From positions 1 to 20,482 of the IMG/VR virus record IMGVR_UViG_3300040801_004248: a stretch of 20,482 bases of DNA. One strand, written 5' to 3'. The position numbers and the translations under genes were made by a program. Positions within the stretch are counted from its first letter, which is position 1; each line of letters begins with the position of its first letter. The DNA comes from a virus. Shown here in pieces: positions 7,984 to 14,846 of the stretch. The notes under the pieces are model-generated. The model was given only the letters and a program-made list of their open reading frames with translations, ran no database searches and was not told the DNA's origin.

Positions 7984-9708
7984 TTATATTATAGTTAAAA
8001 CAGCGTCTTTTAAGTACTCTTTACCGGAAGAACCTATTTCAGGTGTAGTACCAACAAACCGTGCCCCTTGTCCATGCTGTCTTATTAACCCATCGGCCAA
8101 AACCACATTAACTTCAACAACTTCCCTAAACATTTCTCTTACGCCCCAAGCAGCAAGTACTAATGCTGAATATAAATCCTTATTCTGTCCTTTTTTAGGC
8201 GTATCAAAATGCCTTACACCACGTGATGTCTGTGTTACAACTATATTTAATAATTGTGATTTCAATACTTTAACTTCTTCATGTAACTTCTCAGTTATAG
8301 GATCTGATGTTAAAGGCATCCCTGGAAATCTAAGATCTTGATGCTCAAACATAGCTAATGTATCAAAATTGGCATCATTTATCCATGCCGAGGTAGGATT
8401 AATAAGTTGTAAAATACGTTTACCATATTTATCTTTAGTAGTATCATCATCCATATCCAAAATAGGTTCATGGTTACTGTATCCTTCTTGTAACAAATCT
8501 CTAATAGGTTTTCCTCCGCCCTGAGAATCCATAAATATACGAACAATATTAAATACATCAGTAAGTCTCTGAAACTCCATCACCATGTTTTGAGTAGTTT
8601 TTTTCTTCAGCTCTTGAACATATATTATTTTATGGGGAGTCCCTACCTCTATTATAATTACACCACATGAAGCCTTCCCGCCCTGGTTAGGATCAATGCC
8701 CATAACATATTCCTTATCTCTTTCACCTATAGCACGTACACTAAAAGTACTGCCTGTAGTACAAGATTCAAGCATAGAAGCCTTAAAAAACCCATCACTA
8801 TCAGACACCATAGCAGCCTCATACTCCATACTAAACTCAATACTTGACATAGTACGCTTAGCTTCCTTAATGTTCTCTTCATCAAGAAATGCTGTCGGTA
8901 ATAACTGATATGGCACTTGATGTACAGCGTATTTGGTATTCTCGCCCTCTTCTTTCATAGCCTTCCAATAGGATTTCATTCTATTCCACATATGGTTAAA
9001 TTTAAAATAACCAGAGGAAGTCATTATCATTTTATTAGCCGCACCGTCTACAAAATCCGCCTCTGTCGCAAGCCCTTGTTTAATCATCTCTTCCTGACGT
9101 TTTCGTTCGCGTACACGCTGCATAGGCTCCAAAGACACAGCCCCAAACGGTCTAATAACTAAATCAATAATATCTGGCATCATCTGAGCTAACTCGTCTA
9201 TCTGTATTAAATAGAAACGAGAACCACGAATTTTTGCACCATCAACCCCTATGGGTAATGCTTCAATAAAACTACCATTAGAATAGTCTGTACCTCTGAA
9301 TCTTAAATTACAACTATCAGCTAACCTGGATGGTTTTTTATCACAAGCCTCTCTCAGTATAGGAGATCTTTGATAAATTTTTTCTACCTCGGCAAAGATC
9401 ATTTTACTCTGCCTAAAAGATGGCCCGATCAGGCCAACTCGATATCCGGGAAATAAAAGTGCATGTAGTACAGCGTTAAGTCCTAACAAAAAAGTCTTAC
9501 CGAATCCTCTTGAGCACACCGAAATAGAAAAATTCTTAAACCACATATCACGCAAGACAATCTGTTGAATAGGAGCTAAATCAATATTTAACAGATCGTA
9601 AGCTGCCATTACAGGGTCACTTCTATAATACTCTATCATAGCAGCTCCCTGTTCTAACACAACATACATATCGTCATACATATCGTCATACATATCAACA
9701 TTAACCAT
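7984..9708 (-). CDS. Terminase large subunit (ATPase and nuclease)
   Basis: TerL cuts concatemeric phage DNA and pumps it into the prohead. The N-terminal ATPase shows Walker A CSRGFGKT (65-72), Walker B YLIQIDE (166-172, E172 catalytic) and motif III MTSSG (229-233). The C-terminal RNase-H-fold nuclease has D339 (MGIDP), D394 (IFMDSQGGGK) and D511 (NKDLYSAL), the three expected acidic residues. The 574-residue length is normal. The start is uncertain: the ATG at 9708 lacks a good ribosome site and the next 22 codons contain a repeated MYDD unit, while the ATG at 9639 (MIEYYRSDPV) has AGGGAG at the right distance. The upstream gene ends two bases before 9708. Confidence 0.93.
   Translation of the reverse strand: MVNVDMYDDMYDDMYVVLEQGAAMIEYYRSDPVMAAYDLLNIDLAPIQQIVLRDMWFKNFSISVCSRGFGKTFLLGLNAVLHALLFPGYRVGLIGPSFRQSKMIFAEVEKIYQRSPILREACDKKPSRLADSCNLRFRGTDYSNGSFIEALPIGVDGAKIRGSRFYLIQIDELAQMMPDIIDLVIRPFGAVSLEPMQRVRERKRQEEMIKQGLATEADFVDGAANKMIMTSSGYFKFNHMWNRMKSYWKAMKEEGENTKYAVHQVPYQLLPTAFLDEENIKEAKRTMSSIEFSMEYEAAMVSDSDGFFKASMLESCTTGSTFSVRAIGERDKEYVMGIDPNQGGKASCGVIIIEVGTPHKIIYVQELKKKTTQNMVMEFQRLTDVFNIVRIFMDSQGGGKPIRDLLQEGYSNHEPILDMDDDTTKDKYGKRILQLINPTSAWINDANFDTLAMFEHQDLRFPGMPLTSDPITEKLHEEVKVLKSQLLNIVVTQTSRGVRHFDTPKKGQNKDLYSALVLAAWGVREMFREVVEVNVVLADGLIRQHGQGARFVGTTPEIGSSGKEYLKDAVLTII
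9637..9651 (-). promoter_or_regulatory. Internal ribosome site and likely true TerL start
   Basis: The minus strand reads AGGGAG (9650-9645), five bases, then ATG (9639-9637) in the TerL frame. This is far better than anything before the ATG at 9708, and the product starting here retains all terminase motifs. It suggests TerL has 551 residues rather than 574. Confidence 0.6.
9663..9696. repeat. 12-bp tandem repeat at the TerL N-terminus
   Basis: The unit catatcgtcata is repeated about 2.8 times without error. If translated it gives MYDD-MYDD-MY. It is in frame (12 is a multiple of 3), so copy-number change would not break the frame. It sits between the two candidate TerL starts. Confidence 0.85.
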
Positions 9709-9709
9709 A

Positions 9710-10225
9710 TTACTTTTCTATTACATCAACCCCTTCGTCGTTACTATTACCTATAAGAAGTTTTGACTTCTTAATTTCTTCTTCTTTCACTAACATTTTA
9801 GACGCCCTATCCACCACATCCCTCTTTTTATCCATATCAAAAGCTACCGCCAAATCAACAATAGAAAAGCCGCTATATTTTTTAGGATCTATACGATCTT
9901 TTCGTCTCGATGCTAAATTCTCTTTCAATTTTTCTGTCTGCTTTCTAATACGTTCTATTGACATAGAAGCATCCATCTGCATTGTAGGATCCCCCTTACT
10001 AGCTTTCAATAGTCTTATCTCTAGGACCCTATTCATAGCTATTGACATAATATCATCCATATCATTAGCGGTTAGTTGTGATTCATCAAAATCATTCAAA
10101 TATATACTTATTAGAGATTCATAAGTAGTCATCTCCTGCTCTTCAAATATATCTGCCGCAGGTATAGTCTCTTTCAATAAATCTTTAAATTTAGGTATTT
10201 TCTTTGGTCTACCACGTTTAGCCAT
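9710..10225 (-). CDS. Putative terminase small subunit
   Basis: This 171-residue, mostly helical, charged protein starts with an AT-hook-like basic motif (KRGRPKK, residues 3-9). The centre holds helices with the sequence SIERIRKQTEKLKENLASRRKDR near residues 88-110. It lies directly before TerL with one base between its TAA stop and the TerL frame, the usual position of the small terminase subunit that recognises the packaging site. No clear TerS family motif could be named; position, size and DNA-binding motif carry the call. An RNA-polymerase-like or regulatory DNA-binding protein is an alternative. Confidence 0.55.
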   Translation of the reverse strand: MAKRGRPKKIPKFKDLLKETIPAADIFEEQEMTTYESLISIYLNDFDESQLTANDMDDIMSIAMNRVLEIRLLKASKGDPTMQMDASMSIERIRKQTEKLKENLASRRKDRIDPKKYSGFSIVDLAVAFDMDKKRDVVDRASKMLVKEEEIKKSKLLIGNSNDEGVDVIEK

Positions 10226-10240
10226 TATTATATTTCCTAT

Positions 10241-10690
10241 TTATACCCCCACCAACGAATTAAATTCTTTTAAAATATCACTATCGTTAAGTAATTGTAT
10301 TTTTTCTTTCAGCATTAACAAAAATTCAGGAGTAGTGTTGTGCCCAAAAAAATATTCTATATCACTACCAATACACAATTCTATTTGATTCGGACGTAAA
10401 AGTTTTTTTTCAGCTACTACGTTATCAACGTCATCAATAGTATCTTTATTAACTTCAACCCACTCAACAGCTTCTTCTGATACGTAATTATATTCATACA
10501 ACATGCTATCAGATAATGAGTCTTTTTTCTTGAAATACCTTGATAAAGACTTAGATATTTTATCTCTAGTTTCTTTAGAGTGATGCGTTCCTAGTCTTTT
10601 ACATCTTATTTTATTTTTAGTTTCATCACTTAATCTATGTCCAAAAGGTCGCCCACGTTTTCTACTAATTATACCACTACCACTTTCCAT
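10241..10690 (-). CDS. AT-hook/NUMOD3-like DNA-binding protein
   Basis: This 149-residue protein has an AT-hook (RKRGRPFG, residues 10-17) that leads straight into two NUMOD3-like repeats (HRLSDETKNKI and HHSKETRDKISKSL, residues about 18-50). NUMOD3 is a helix-turn-helix-like DNA-binding module found in GIY-YIG and HNH homing endonucleases. No nuclease motif follows. Residues 55-149 are acidic and helical with no family I recognise. It is therefore more likely a DNA-binding protein built from homing-endonuclease parts than an active nuclease. It sits next to the putative TerS, which also has an AT-hook, and may work in packaging-site recognition. Confidence 0.6.
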   Translation of the reverse strand: MESGSGIISRKRGRPFGHRLSDETKNKIRCKRLGTHHSKETRDKISKSLSRYFKKKDSLSDSMLYEYNYVSEEAVEWVEVNKDTIDDVDNVVAEKKLLRPNQIELCIGSDIEYFFGHNTTPEFLLMLKEKIQLLNDSDILKEFNSLVGV

Positions 10691-10697
10691 TTATATA

Positions 10698-11183
10698 TTA
10701 CCTTTCCAAGTCGATATCATTAATTGAGCATTTTATAAGTCTACCTGATCCAAATAATTCTATGGACACTACTAAATTATCACCATCAATATCCACTACT
10801 ACACATTCCATATCTACAAAAGGTGTTCCTATCAACTTATAAGTATTTCCTTTTTGCAGTTCACTGTCTGGTACCAAATCACCATACCTCTTATTAGACA
10901 ATGCTGAAACACTCTCCATCTCTTTCTCTGAACATTTACCAATATAATCTTTTATCCAGTTATTATTAGATATTTCATTATGTAATTGAATATTATGTTC
11001 ATATTTAGTAAATATATAGTTGTTAAATAATGGTACATCTTTAGTTTTTTTACCCGATTTAGTTTCATAATCTTTAACTACTGTAGGGTAAAAACACTCA
11101 CTAATTCCAGGCAACCTATCTAAAAACTCTTTCACCCTCTTATACTTTTGTGGATTTATTGTCCAAATATGCCATTGCGACAT
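10698..11183 (-). CDS. NusG-like transcription elongation factor
   Basis: This 161-residue protein has the two-domain pattern of NusG/RfaH. The N-terminal part (MSQWHIWTINPQKYKRVKEFL ... FYPTVV ... KKTKDVPLFNNYIFTKYE, residues 1-95) matches the NGN domain, including the P-L-F-x-x-Y-I-F signature. The C-terminal part (KGNTYKLIGTPFVDMECVVVDIDGDNLVVSIELFGSGRLIKCS, about 111-152) matches a KOW domain. NGN binds the RNA polymerase clamp; KOW contacts partners such as ribosome, Rho or NusB/E. It would be a paralogue of the host NusG that redirects elongation or antitermination on phage operons. A strong AAGGAGAGG lies before the ATG. Confidence 0.8.
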   Translation of the reverse strand: MSQWHIWTINPQKYKRVKEFLDRLPGISECFYPTVVKDYETKSGKKTKDVPLFNNYIFTKYEHNIQLHNEISNNNWIKDYIGKCSEKEMESVSALSNKRYGDLVPDSELQKGNTYKLIGTPFVDMECVVVDIDGDNLVVSIELFGSGRLIKCSINDIDLER

Positions 11184-11195
11184 TTAAACCTCTCC

Positions 11196-11447
11196 TTAAT
11201 CCTGATTTAATTTTTCAACTTTAGTAGTTTTTTTACAATTATGGCACACACACATAATTGTATTTATAGGAGCAAACAACACTCCACTACATTCTATACA
11301 TTCAAATCTAGTATATCTTTTATCTTTTTTCGGTTTAGAAAATTTAAAGGGTAAGTTCTTATAGTCATCTGCTATCTTACTCTCCCTATGAATTTTTTCA
11401 TTGTGTTTTCTTTCTCCTATGTCTGGCAACCATCTACGGTCTGACAC
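11196..11447 (-). CDS. Small zinc-ribbon protein
   Basis: This 83-residue protein starts at GTG (11447) with AAGGAG eight bases upstream and overlaps the end of the HNH gene by 31 bases in another frame. The N-terminus is charged. The C-terminal half holds a four-cysteine zinc ribbon (FECIECSG ... CVCHNCKK, Cys pairs near residues 50-53 and 69-73). Such single ribbons bind nucleic acid or proteins; a specific role cannot be named. Confidence 0.65.
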   Translation of the reverse strand: MSDRRWLPDIGERKHNEKIHRESKIADDYKNLPFKFSKPKKDKRYTRFECIECSGVLFAPINTIMCVCHNCKKTTKVEKLNQD

Positions 11448-11752
11448 AACGTTATCTCCTTTTCCAATACTCTTATAAATTTTTCATTTATGTTTTTGTT
11501 ACTATGCACCCACCTATGACAATCCTCACATAAAGTTACCACATTGTTTATATCGAACAACAAACTGCAATTTTTAGCTTCCTCTATAGTGGTAATGTTA
11601 TATCGATTTATTATTTTCTTAAATGGGATAGTATGATGTGCATTTAGATTACCACCTCTAATACCACATTTTTGACAAATATAACCACCACAACCCTCTC
11701 TTTTTAATATGTGTTGGCTTTTCACCTTTCTCTGTGACAACCAATCTGCCAA
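11417..11752 (-). CDS. HNH endonuclease, probably mosaic or truncated
   Basis: The frame from TTG at 11752 to TAG at 11417 encodes 111 residues with a good HNH core: CQKCG (26-30), AHH (38-40), DINN (67-70), CEDCHRWVH (75-83). This keeps the His-Asn-His catalytic set and both zinc CxxC pairs, so the nuclease part looks intact. The start is poor: TTG with little ribosome site, four codons after an in-frame stop. In another frame the same DNA upstream (11786 to about 11690) reads IGKELDLLGNRFGRLVV, a typical N-terminus of another HNH/AP2-type phage endonuclease, so the gene may be a recombination product. It lies between the HD phosphohydrolase and the zinc ribbon genes. Confidence 0.7.
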   Translation of the reverse strand: MADWLSQRKVKSQHILKREGCGGYICQKCGIRGGNLNAHHTIPFKKIINRYNITTIEEAKNCSLLFDINNVVTLCEDCHRWVHSNKNINEKFIRVLEKEITLCQTVDGCQT

Positions 11753-11790
11753 ACCGATTACCTAATAAATCGAGTTCTTTACCAATATTT

Positions 11791-12363
11791 TTATCCCAAC
11801 TTCCTTTTGTAATCTATATGTACAAATCTCTTACTTGACACATAGTCCGCAACATATACAGTTAATTCTTCTGGAGTATACTCTTTTAAGGGTTTTTTTA
11901 CATCTTTACCACTCCAAGGGCCATAGTGATAAGCAACACAATAGTAAATAATCAGAGCTGACTCCCTATTCAATTTATCTTTAAACTTTGACTTATAAAC
12001 ATCTGCAACTAATTTAGCCATTATCTGCGGATGATTTTTTACAGTATGCCCTGACTTAGTCAATCCTTGTTTTGCCATATCATGTAAAAGTGCAGCCGAA
12101 CATATTTCATCTCGGCGATGTTCGCAATCAAACCCCCTACTAAGTTCATAAGCTAAGGCAAAAACACGCTTGGTGTGGACTATATTCCCGTCTGGCCCCA
12201 ATTCGTCTAAATTATGATATTTTCCACTTGAACTCGACGGACAATCTTCAAACACATAATCTGGCGAAGCCTCTATACAGGCCTCTACGAACTCCCTAAT
12301 ATCTGATCTAACTATAAGATCCAACTCATCTTTAAATAATTCTAACCTGTCCTTTAATTCCAT
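11791..12363 (-). CDS. HD-domain phosphohydrolase
   Basis: This 190-residue protein carries the HD metal-binding pattern: H63 (IVHTKRVF), the HD pair H94-D95 (LLHDMAKQG), H111 (KNHPQ), H146 (AYHYGPW) and D173 (YVADYVSSK). HD proteins remove phosphate from nucleotides or cyclic nucleotides with a divalent metal. Which substrate is used cannot be read here. The gene is near a deoxynucleoside monophosphate kinase, which favours a nucleotide-pool role. ATG 12363 has AAAGGAG before it. Residues 150-190 end soon after the last Asp, so it is a minimal HD protein. Confidence 0.8.
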   Translation of the reverse strand: MELKDRLELFKDELDLIVRSDIREFVEACIEASPDYVFEDCPSSSSGKYHNLDELGPDGNIVHTKRVFALAYELSRGFDCEHRRDEICSAALLHDMAKQGLTKSGHTVKNHPQIMAKLVADVYKSKFKDKLNRESALIIYYCVAYHYGPWSGKDVKKPLKEYTPEELTVYVADYVSSKRFVHIDYKRKLG

Positions 12364-12396
12364 ATTAATTCTCCTTTAATAAAAATCCCCATAACA

Positions 12397-12630
12397 TTAA
12401 CGAGCACGAATGTATGGGGTATCTGTACTTAAATTTACTTTATCACTAGTTATACTTGGACTCTGAGCATTGTATCCAGGTTGTGGTTTATTTCTCCAAT
12501 GGCGATTAGGCTGATTATCATACCGAACATCCATATTAGCAAATCGTAACCTATCGTCCCTAGATAAAGTTGCTCCATATTTTATTCTAATCCAATACGA
12601 GTTTTGAAATGCAGATTCAGGTAGTGCCAT
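12397..12630 (-). CDS. Unknown 77-residue protein
   Basis: I do not recognise this protein. It is basic and rich in Arg, Asn, Pro and Tyr, with a hydrophobic start (MALPESAFQNSYWIRIKYG), and the middle looks disordered. ATG 12630 follows a GGAGAG that lies inside the end of the previous gene, whose TAG stop is one base away, so translation is probably coupled. It is a real gene by spacing and ribosome site, but no function can be offered. Confidence 0.55.
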   Translation of the reverse strand: MALPESAFQNSYWIRIKYGATLSRDDRLRFANMDVRYDNQPNRHWRNKPQPGYNAQSPSITSDKVNLSTDTPYIRAR

Positions 12631-12631
12631 A

Positions 12632-12910
12632 CTACATTCTCTCCTTTAGTGCCTTATACTCCTCAGCACCAGTTTCTTTGGCTTTATCAACTATTTCTTT
12701 ATTCTCACTGGATGTCATAAATGCCATCAACCCTAAAACAAATTCTGGTATGTTTCCTTCGCCTTTCCATTCGTATGAAACTCTCAAATATTCACTATCA
12801 CCTTTTTTAATTCCTACACTAGCATAACGATAATCACCCCTTTTTACAATTTCTGAACCTACAATTTCTTCAGGTAAAACATTAATAGTTAATCCTTTAT
12901 TCTTTGCCAT
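12632..12910 (-). CDS. Unknown 92-residue protein
   Basis: I do not recognise this protein. The N-terminal half is beta-like (LTINVLPEEIVGSEIVKRGDY, RVSYEWKG) and the C-terminal half helical and charged (ENKEIVDKAKETGAEEYKALKERM). ATG 12910 lies 14 bases inside the end of the kinase gene, with GGGAGGAG as ribosome site. It ends in TAG. Tight packing with its neighbours says it belongs to the same operon. Confidence 0.6.
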   Translation of the reverse strand: MAKNKGLTINVLPEEIVGSEIVKRGDYRYASVGIKKGDSEYLRVSYEWKGEGNIPEFVLGLMAFMTSSENKEIVDKAKETGAEEYKALKERM

Positions 12911-13553
12911 TCTTTATACTCCTCCCTCTCTTCATCATATTCTCTACCATAATTATTGCGTCTGAACTATCTTCAGCCGCAACATATAAGTCTTTTAAAG
13001 TACCACAATTATTTATTTCTATATCAAAATAATCTTCAGGTTTATCATCAAGAGCTGTTTCTGATTCATGATCCATACCATGAATTTTATCAGCACTATC
13101 TCTAGTAATTTTGATCAACACCCCTTTATTGGCTTTTACATACTCACATTCATTTACATGTCTAACATCTGTAATTATAACGTCTTTTATATCGTTACTT
13201 ATCAAATAGAGATTAAGATGTTTTACCCAAAAATTATAATCTATACGCCTATAAAAACTACCAAGTTCTTGCATAATTTCTCTAGGTGTCCAATAAGAAT
13301 CAGCCTGACTAAACATTAATGCCTCTGGCGGTAATTTAATAAATCTTTTATCTGGGGTCTCTCTTATGTTCTTACCGCTTTCCCATAATTGATCATCAGA
13401 TAATCCAAACTGTTCCTTACACATTTCTTTCAACCTAGTAGCGAAAGCCATCTGCACAAAATCTCTATTATGTCTTTCCTTAAAACATTCTATTAAATAT
13501 CCACCAAAAGTGTCCTTTCCACACCTCGCCTTAGATACTAGTCCGCAAATCAT
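12897..13553 (-). CDS. Deoxynucleoside monophosphate kinase
   Basis: This 218-residue P-loop protein has GLVSKARCGKDTFG (residues 4-17), the Walker A type with Lys-Asp-Thr found in phage dNMP kinases. VIITDVRHVNECEYVK (around residue 129) is the second conserved segment (DVR) of this family. It would transfer phosphate from ATP to dNMPs to feed phage DNA synthesis, in line with T4 gene 1-type kinases. A strong AAGGAGG precedes ATG 13553, which overlaps the TGA stop of the previous gene. It lies close to the HD phosphohydrolase. Confidence 0.8.
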   Translation of the reverse strand: MICGLVSKARCGKDTFGGYLIECFKERHNRDFVQMAFATRLKEMCKEQFGLSDDQLWESGKNIRETPDKRFIKLPPEALMFSQADSYWTPREIMQELGSFYRRIDYNFWVKHLNLYLISNDIKDVIITDVRHVNECEYVKANKGVLIKITRDSADKIHGMDHESETALDDKPEDYFDIEINNCGTLKDLYVAAEDSSDAIIMVENMMKRGRSIKNGKE

Positions 13554-13801
13554 ATACTAAACCTCCTTAAATCTTTAATAGTTTTTTGTATTTCACTATC
13601 CATTTCCCTCATACCTTTAACAATGTGTTTAGCTGACTTAGTAGCTTTATCTATCTTTTTTGTCAACTCATAGTTATTTCTAACTATTGGGATTAATTTT
13701 ACTATATACTCCTTACAAGAAGACACACACTCATCTTTTGATTTATACAATGCTTTTATTTCCCCGTCTTCATCAAATTCTACCCAATATTTAAAAGTCA
13801 T
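13550..13801 (-). CDS. Unknown 83-residue helical protein
   Basis: I do not recognise this protein. It begins MTFKYWVEFDEDGEIKALYK, a beta-like segment, then becomes a charged helix with coiled-coil character to its end. The start is chosen at 13801, not the longer frame from 13822, because ATG overlaps the stop of the upstream gene as TAATG and AGAGG lies at a suitable distance. The overlap signals translational coupling. The Cys pair near residues 24-28 (CVSSC) is the only notable motif. Confidence 0.6.
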   Translation of the reverse strand: MTFKYWVEFDEDGEIKALYKSKDECVSSCKEYIVKLIPIVRNNYELTKKIDKATKSAKHIVKGMREMDSEIQKTIKDLRRFSI

Positions 13802-14265
13802 TAGGAAACCTCTGTGTTCCAATATGCATATTCTATTTCAGACTCAAGAGTTTTAATGTATATTTTAATGCCCTCTATTTCTCTAAATAACCAGTCCATA
13901 TCAACACATAAAACATCTTCACAGTGTACATTTTTATATGAAGCTCGTAATAATAGTGATTCAAAGTTGTATAATTTAAACTGTATAGCGTCCTTAATAG
14001 TAACTGCATCTACTAAACTTAGTTCAGTATCGTTTACCTTAATCGAGGTTTTTGCCTTTGCCCTTTCAATAGTAACGGAAAACTGTTGGTATTTTTTACA
14101 TAACTCTTTTAATTCACCTAACCGACCTTCAATTAAGGTTTTATTTGTTTTAAATTCCGTTTTATCTTTAACAGTCATTAAATTTGTTATATAATCCTTA
14201 AGACTTTTTATAGATTCTTTTATGTAATCCTTTTCCCTAATAGCCTCTGCTAAAAACATAAACAT
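13801..14265 (-). CDS. DIP1984/septicolysin-like helical protein (tentative)
   Basis: This helical protein has up to 154 residues. It begins with FLAEAIREKDYIKESIKSL, resembling the start of the DIP1984 (septicolysin-like) family, which opens with L-A-E-A-L-x-x-R and continues as helical pairs. Another resemblance is the segment LVDAVTIKDAIQFKL around residue 83. This family is small and its function is not settled. Two ATGs compete: 14265, three bases from GGAG, and 14259, nine bases from GGAG. The second has the better spacing. It follows the cold-shock gene with an 8-base gap and is coupled to the next gene through TAATG. Confidence 0.5.
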   Translation of the reverse strand: MFMFLAEAIREKDYIKESIKSLKDYITNLMTVKDKTEFKTNKTLIEGRLGELKELCKKYQQFSVTIERAKAKTSIKVNDTELSLVDAVTIKDAIQFKLYNFESLLLRASYKNVHCEDVLCVDMDWLFREIEGIKIYIKTLESEIEYAYWNTEVS

Positions 14266-14273
14266 ATTCTCCT

Positions 14274-14751
14274 TTACTCAGGAATTACTTCCTCTGCCTG
14301 CGTACCTTTATCAGTTTCCACTAATATAAAAGTAACTTTTTGTCCTGGCTGTAGAGTCTTATAAGACTCCATTAAAATGTATGAGTAATGAACAAAATAT
14401 TCTGTAGATTCATCCCCATCTTTCAACACAAAACCATACACTAATGTTCACACGGGATAGCTACTCCCGCACCGTTCTCTTATGAACTGCTCATAGTTTC
14501 CTATGAGGTCAGACTATATCAAAACCTTTTAAGGTCTCCCCCGTTTCGACTCGCTTGAGTCTACGAGCTGTCGCTCTAGTCGTTGAACGTTCCCTTTTAG
14601 GGCTTCGCTGCTGATTGTCCTCAGCATAATCTGTTAGAATATTCCAGCAATTAGAGGGATTTCGACGTAAAATTTCTCTTACGAAGGGCTAATAAGCACC
14701 GCGTTCTGCGTTGAACCATTTCACAATTCCACTAACTCTTTCTTCCGACAT
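14274..14751 (-). CDS. Cold-shock protein gene split by a group I intron
   Basis: Exon 1 (14751-14698, 18 codons: MSEERVSGIVKWFNAERG) plus exon 2 (14438-14274, 54 codons: YGFVLKDGDESTEYFVHYSY...) join to a 72-residue protein of the CspA family. RNP1 is RGYGFV, with the splice junction between Gly and Tyr (phase 0). RNP2 is YFVHYS. The end (LQPGQKVTFILVETDKGTQ) is typical too. These small OB-fold proteins bind single-stranded RNA or DNA, melt RNA structure and can act as antiterminators. Without splicing, translation stops after two intron codons. The ribosome site AGAGGAGG and the promoter at 14811-14840 drive it. It is fully intact once spliced. Confidence 0.88.
14439..14697 (-). ncRNA. Group I intron (259 nt, no endonuclease gene)
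   Basis: On the minus strand the intron follows a U (exon GGU) and ends in G, as group I introns do. Core pieces appear in order: P element AATTGCTGGAA (14652-14642), Q element AATCAGCAGCGAAG (14616-14603), R element GTTCAACGACTAGA (14588-14575), S element GATATAGTC (14520-14512). Helices can be drawn: P2 CGTAA/TTACG, P3 TCCCTC/GGGGGA, P4 TGCTG/CAGCA, P6 CCCT/AGGG, P7 GACTA/TAGTC, two P7.1/P7.2-like hairpins, P8 ACCTT/AAGGT and P9 CTCATAG-GAAA-CTATGAG (14507-14490). The GACTC-AAGC-GAGTCGAAACG segment resembles the T4 td intron, suggesting subgroup IA. P1 is weak (GGU/GCC with a U-G pair at the splice site). Confidence 0.88.
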
Positions 14752-14781
14752 TAATTAATTCCTCCTCTTAATTAAATTATT

Positions 14782-14798
14782 GTGCCCTATAAGGACAC
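14782..14798 (-). promoter_or_regulatory. 5' leader hairpin of the cold-shock mRNA
   Basis: The minus strand reads GUGUCC-uuaua-GGGCAC, a 6-bp stem with a 5-nt loop. With the -10 at 14811-14816, transcription should begin near 14804, so the hairpin lies within about six bases of the 5' end. Such 5' hairpins protect mRNAs from decay. The other two copies of the promoter have no similar hairpin. Confidence 0.6.
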
Positions 14799-14810
14799 TT
14801 ACATATATAT

Positions 14811-14840
14811 ATTATAGAATATTTTATTGTTTTTGCTAGA
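14811..14840 (-). promoter_or_regulatory. Phage promoter, copy 2 (cold-shock operon)
   Basis: This is a further match to TCTAGCAAAA-N9-TATTCTATAAT, with TATAAT at 14811-14816 and CTAGCA at 14834-14839, 17 bases apart. It lies just past the stop of the actin-like gene and is placed to transcribe the cold-shock gene and the genes after it, possibly through to the packaging module since no strong terminator is seen before 930. Confidence 0.82.
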
Positions 14841-14846
14841 TATTTA

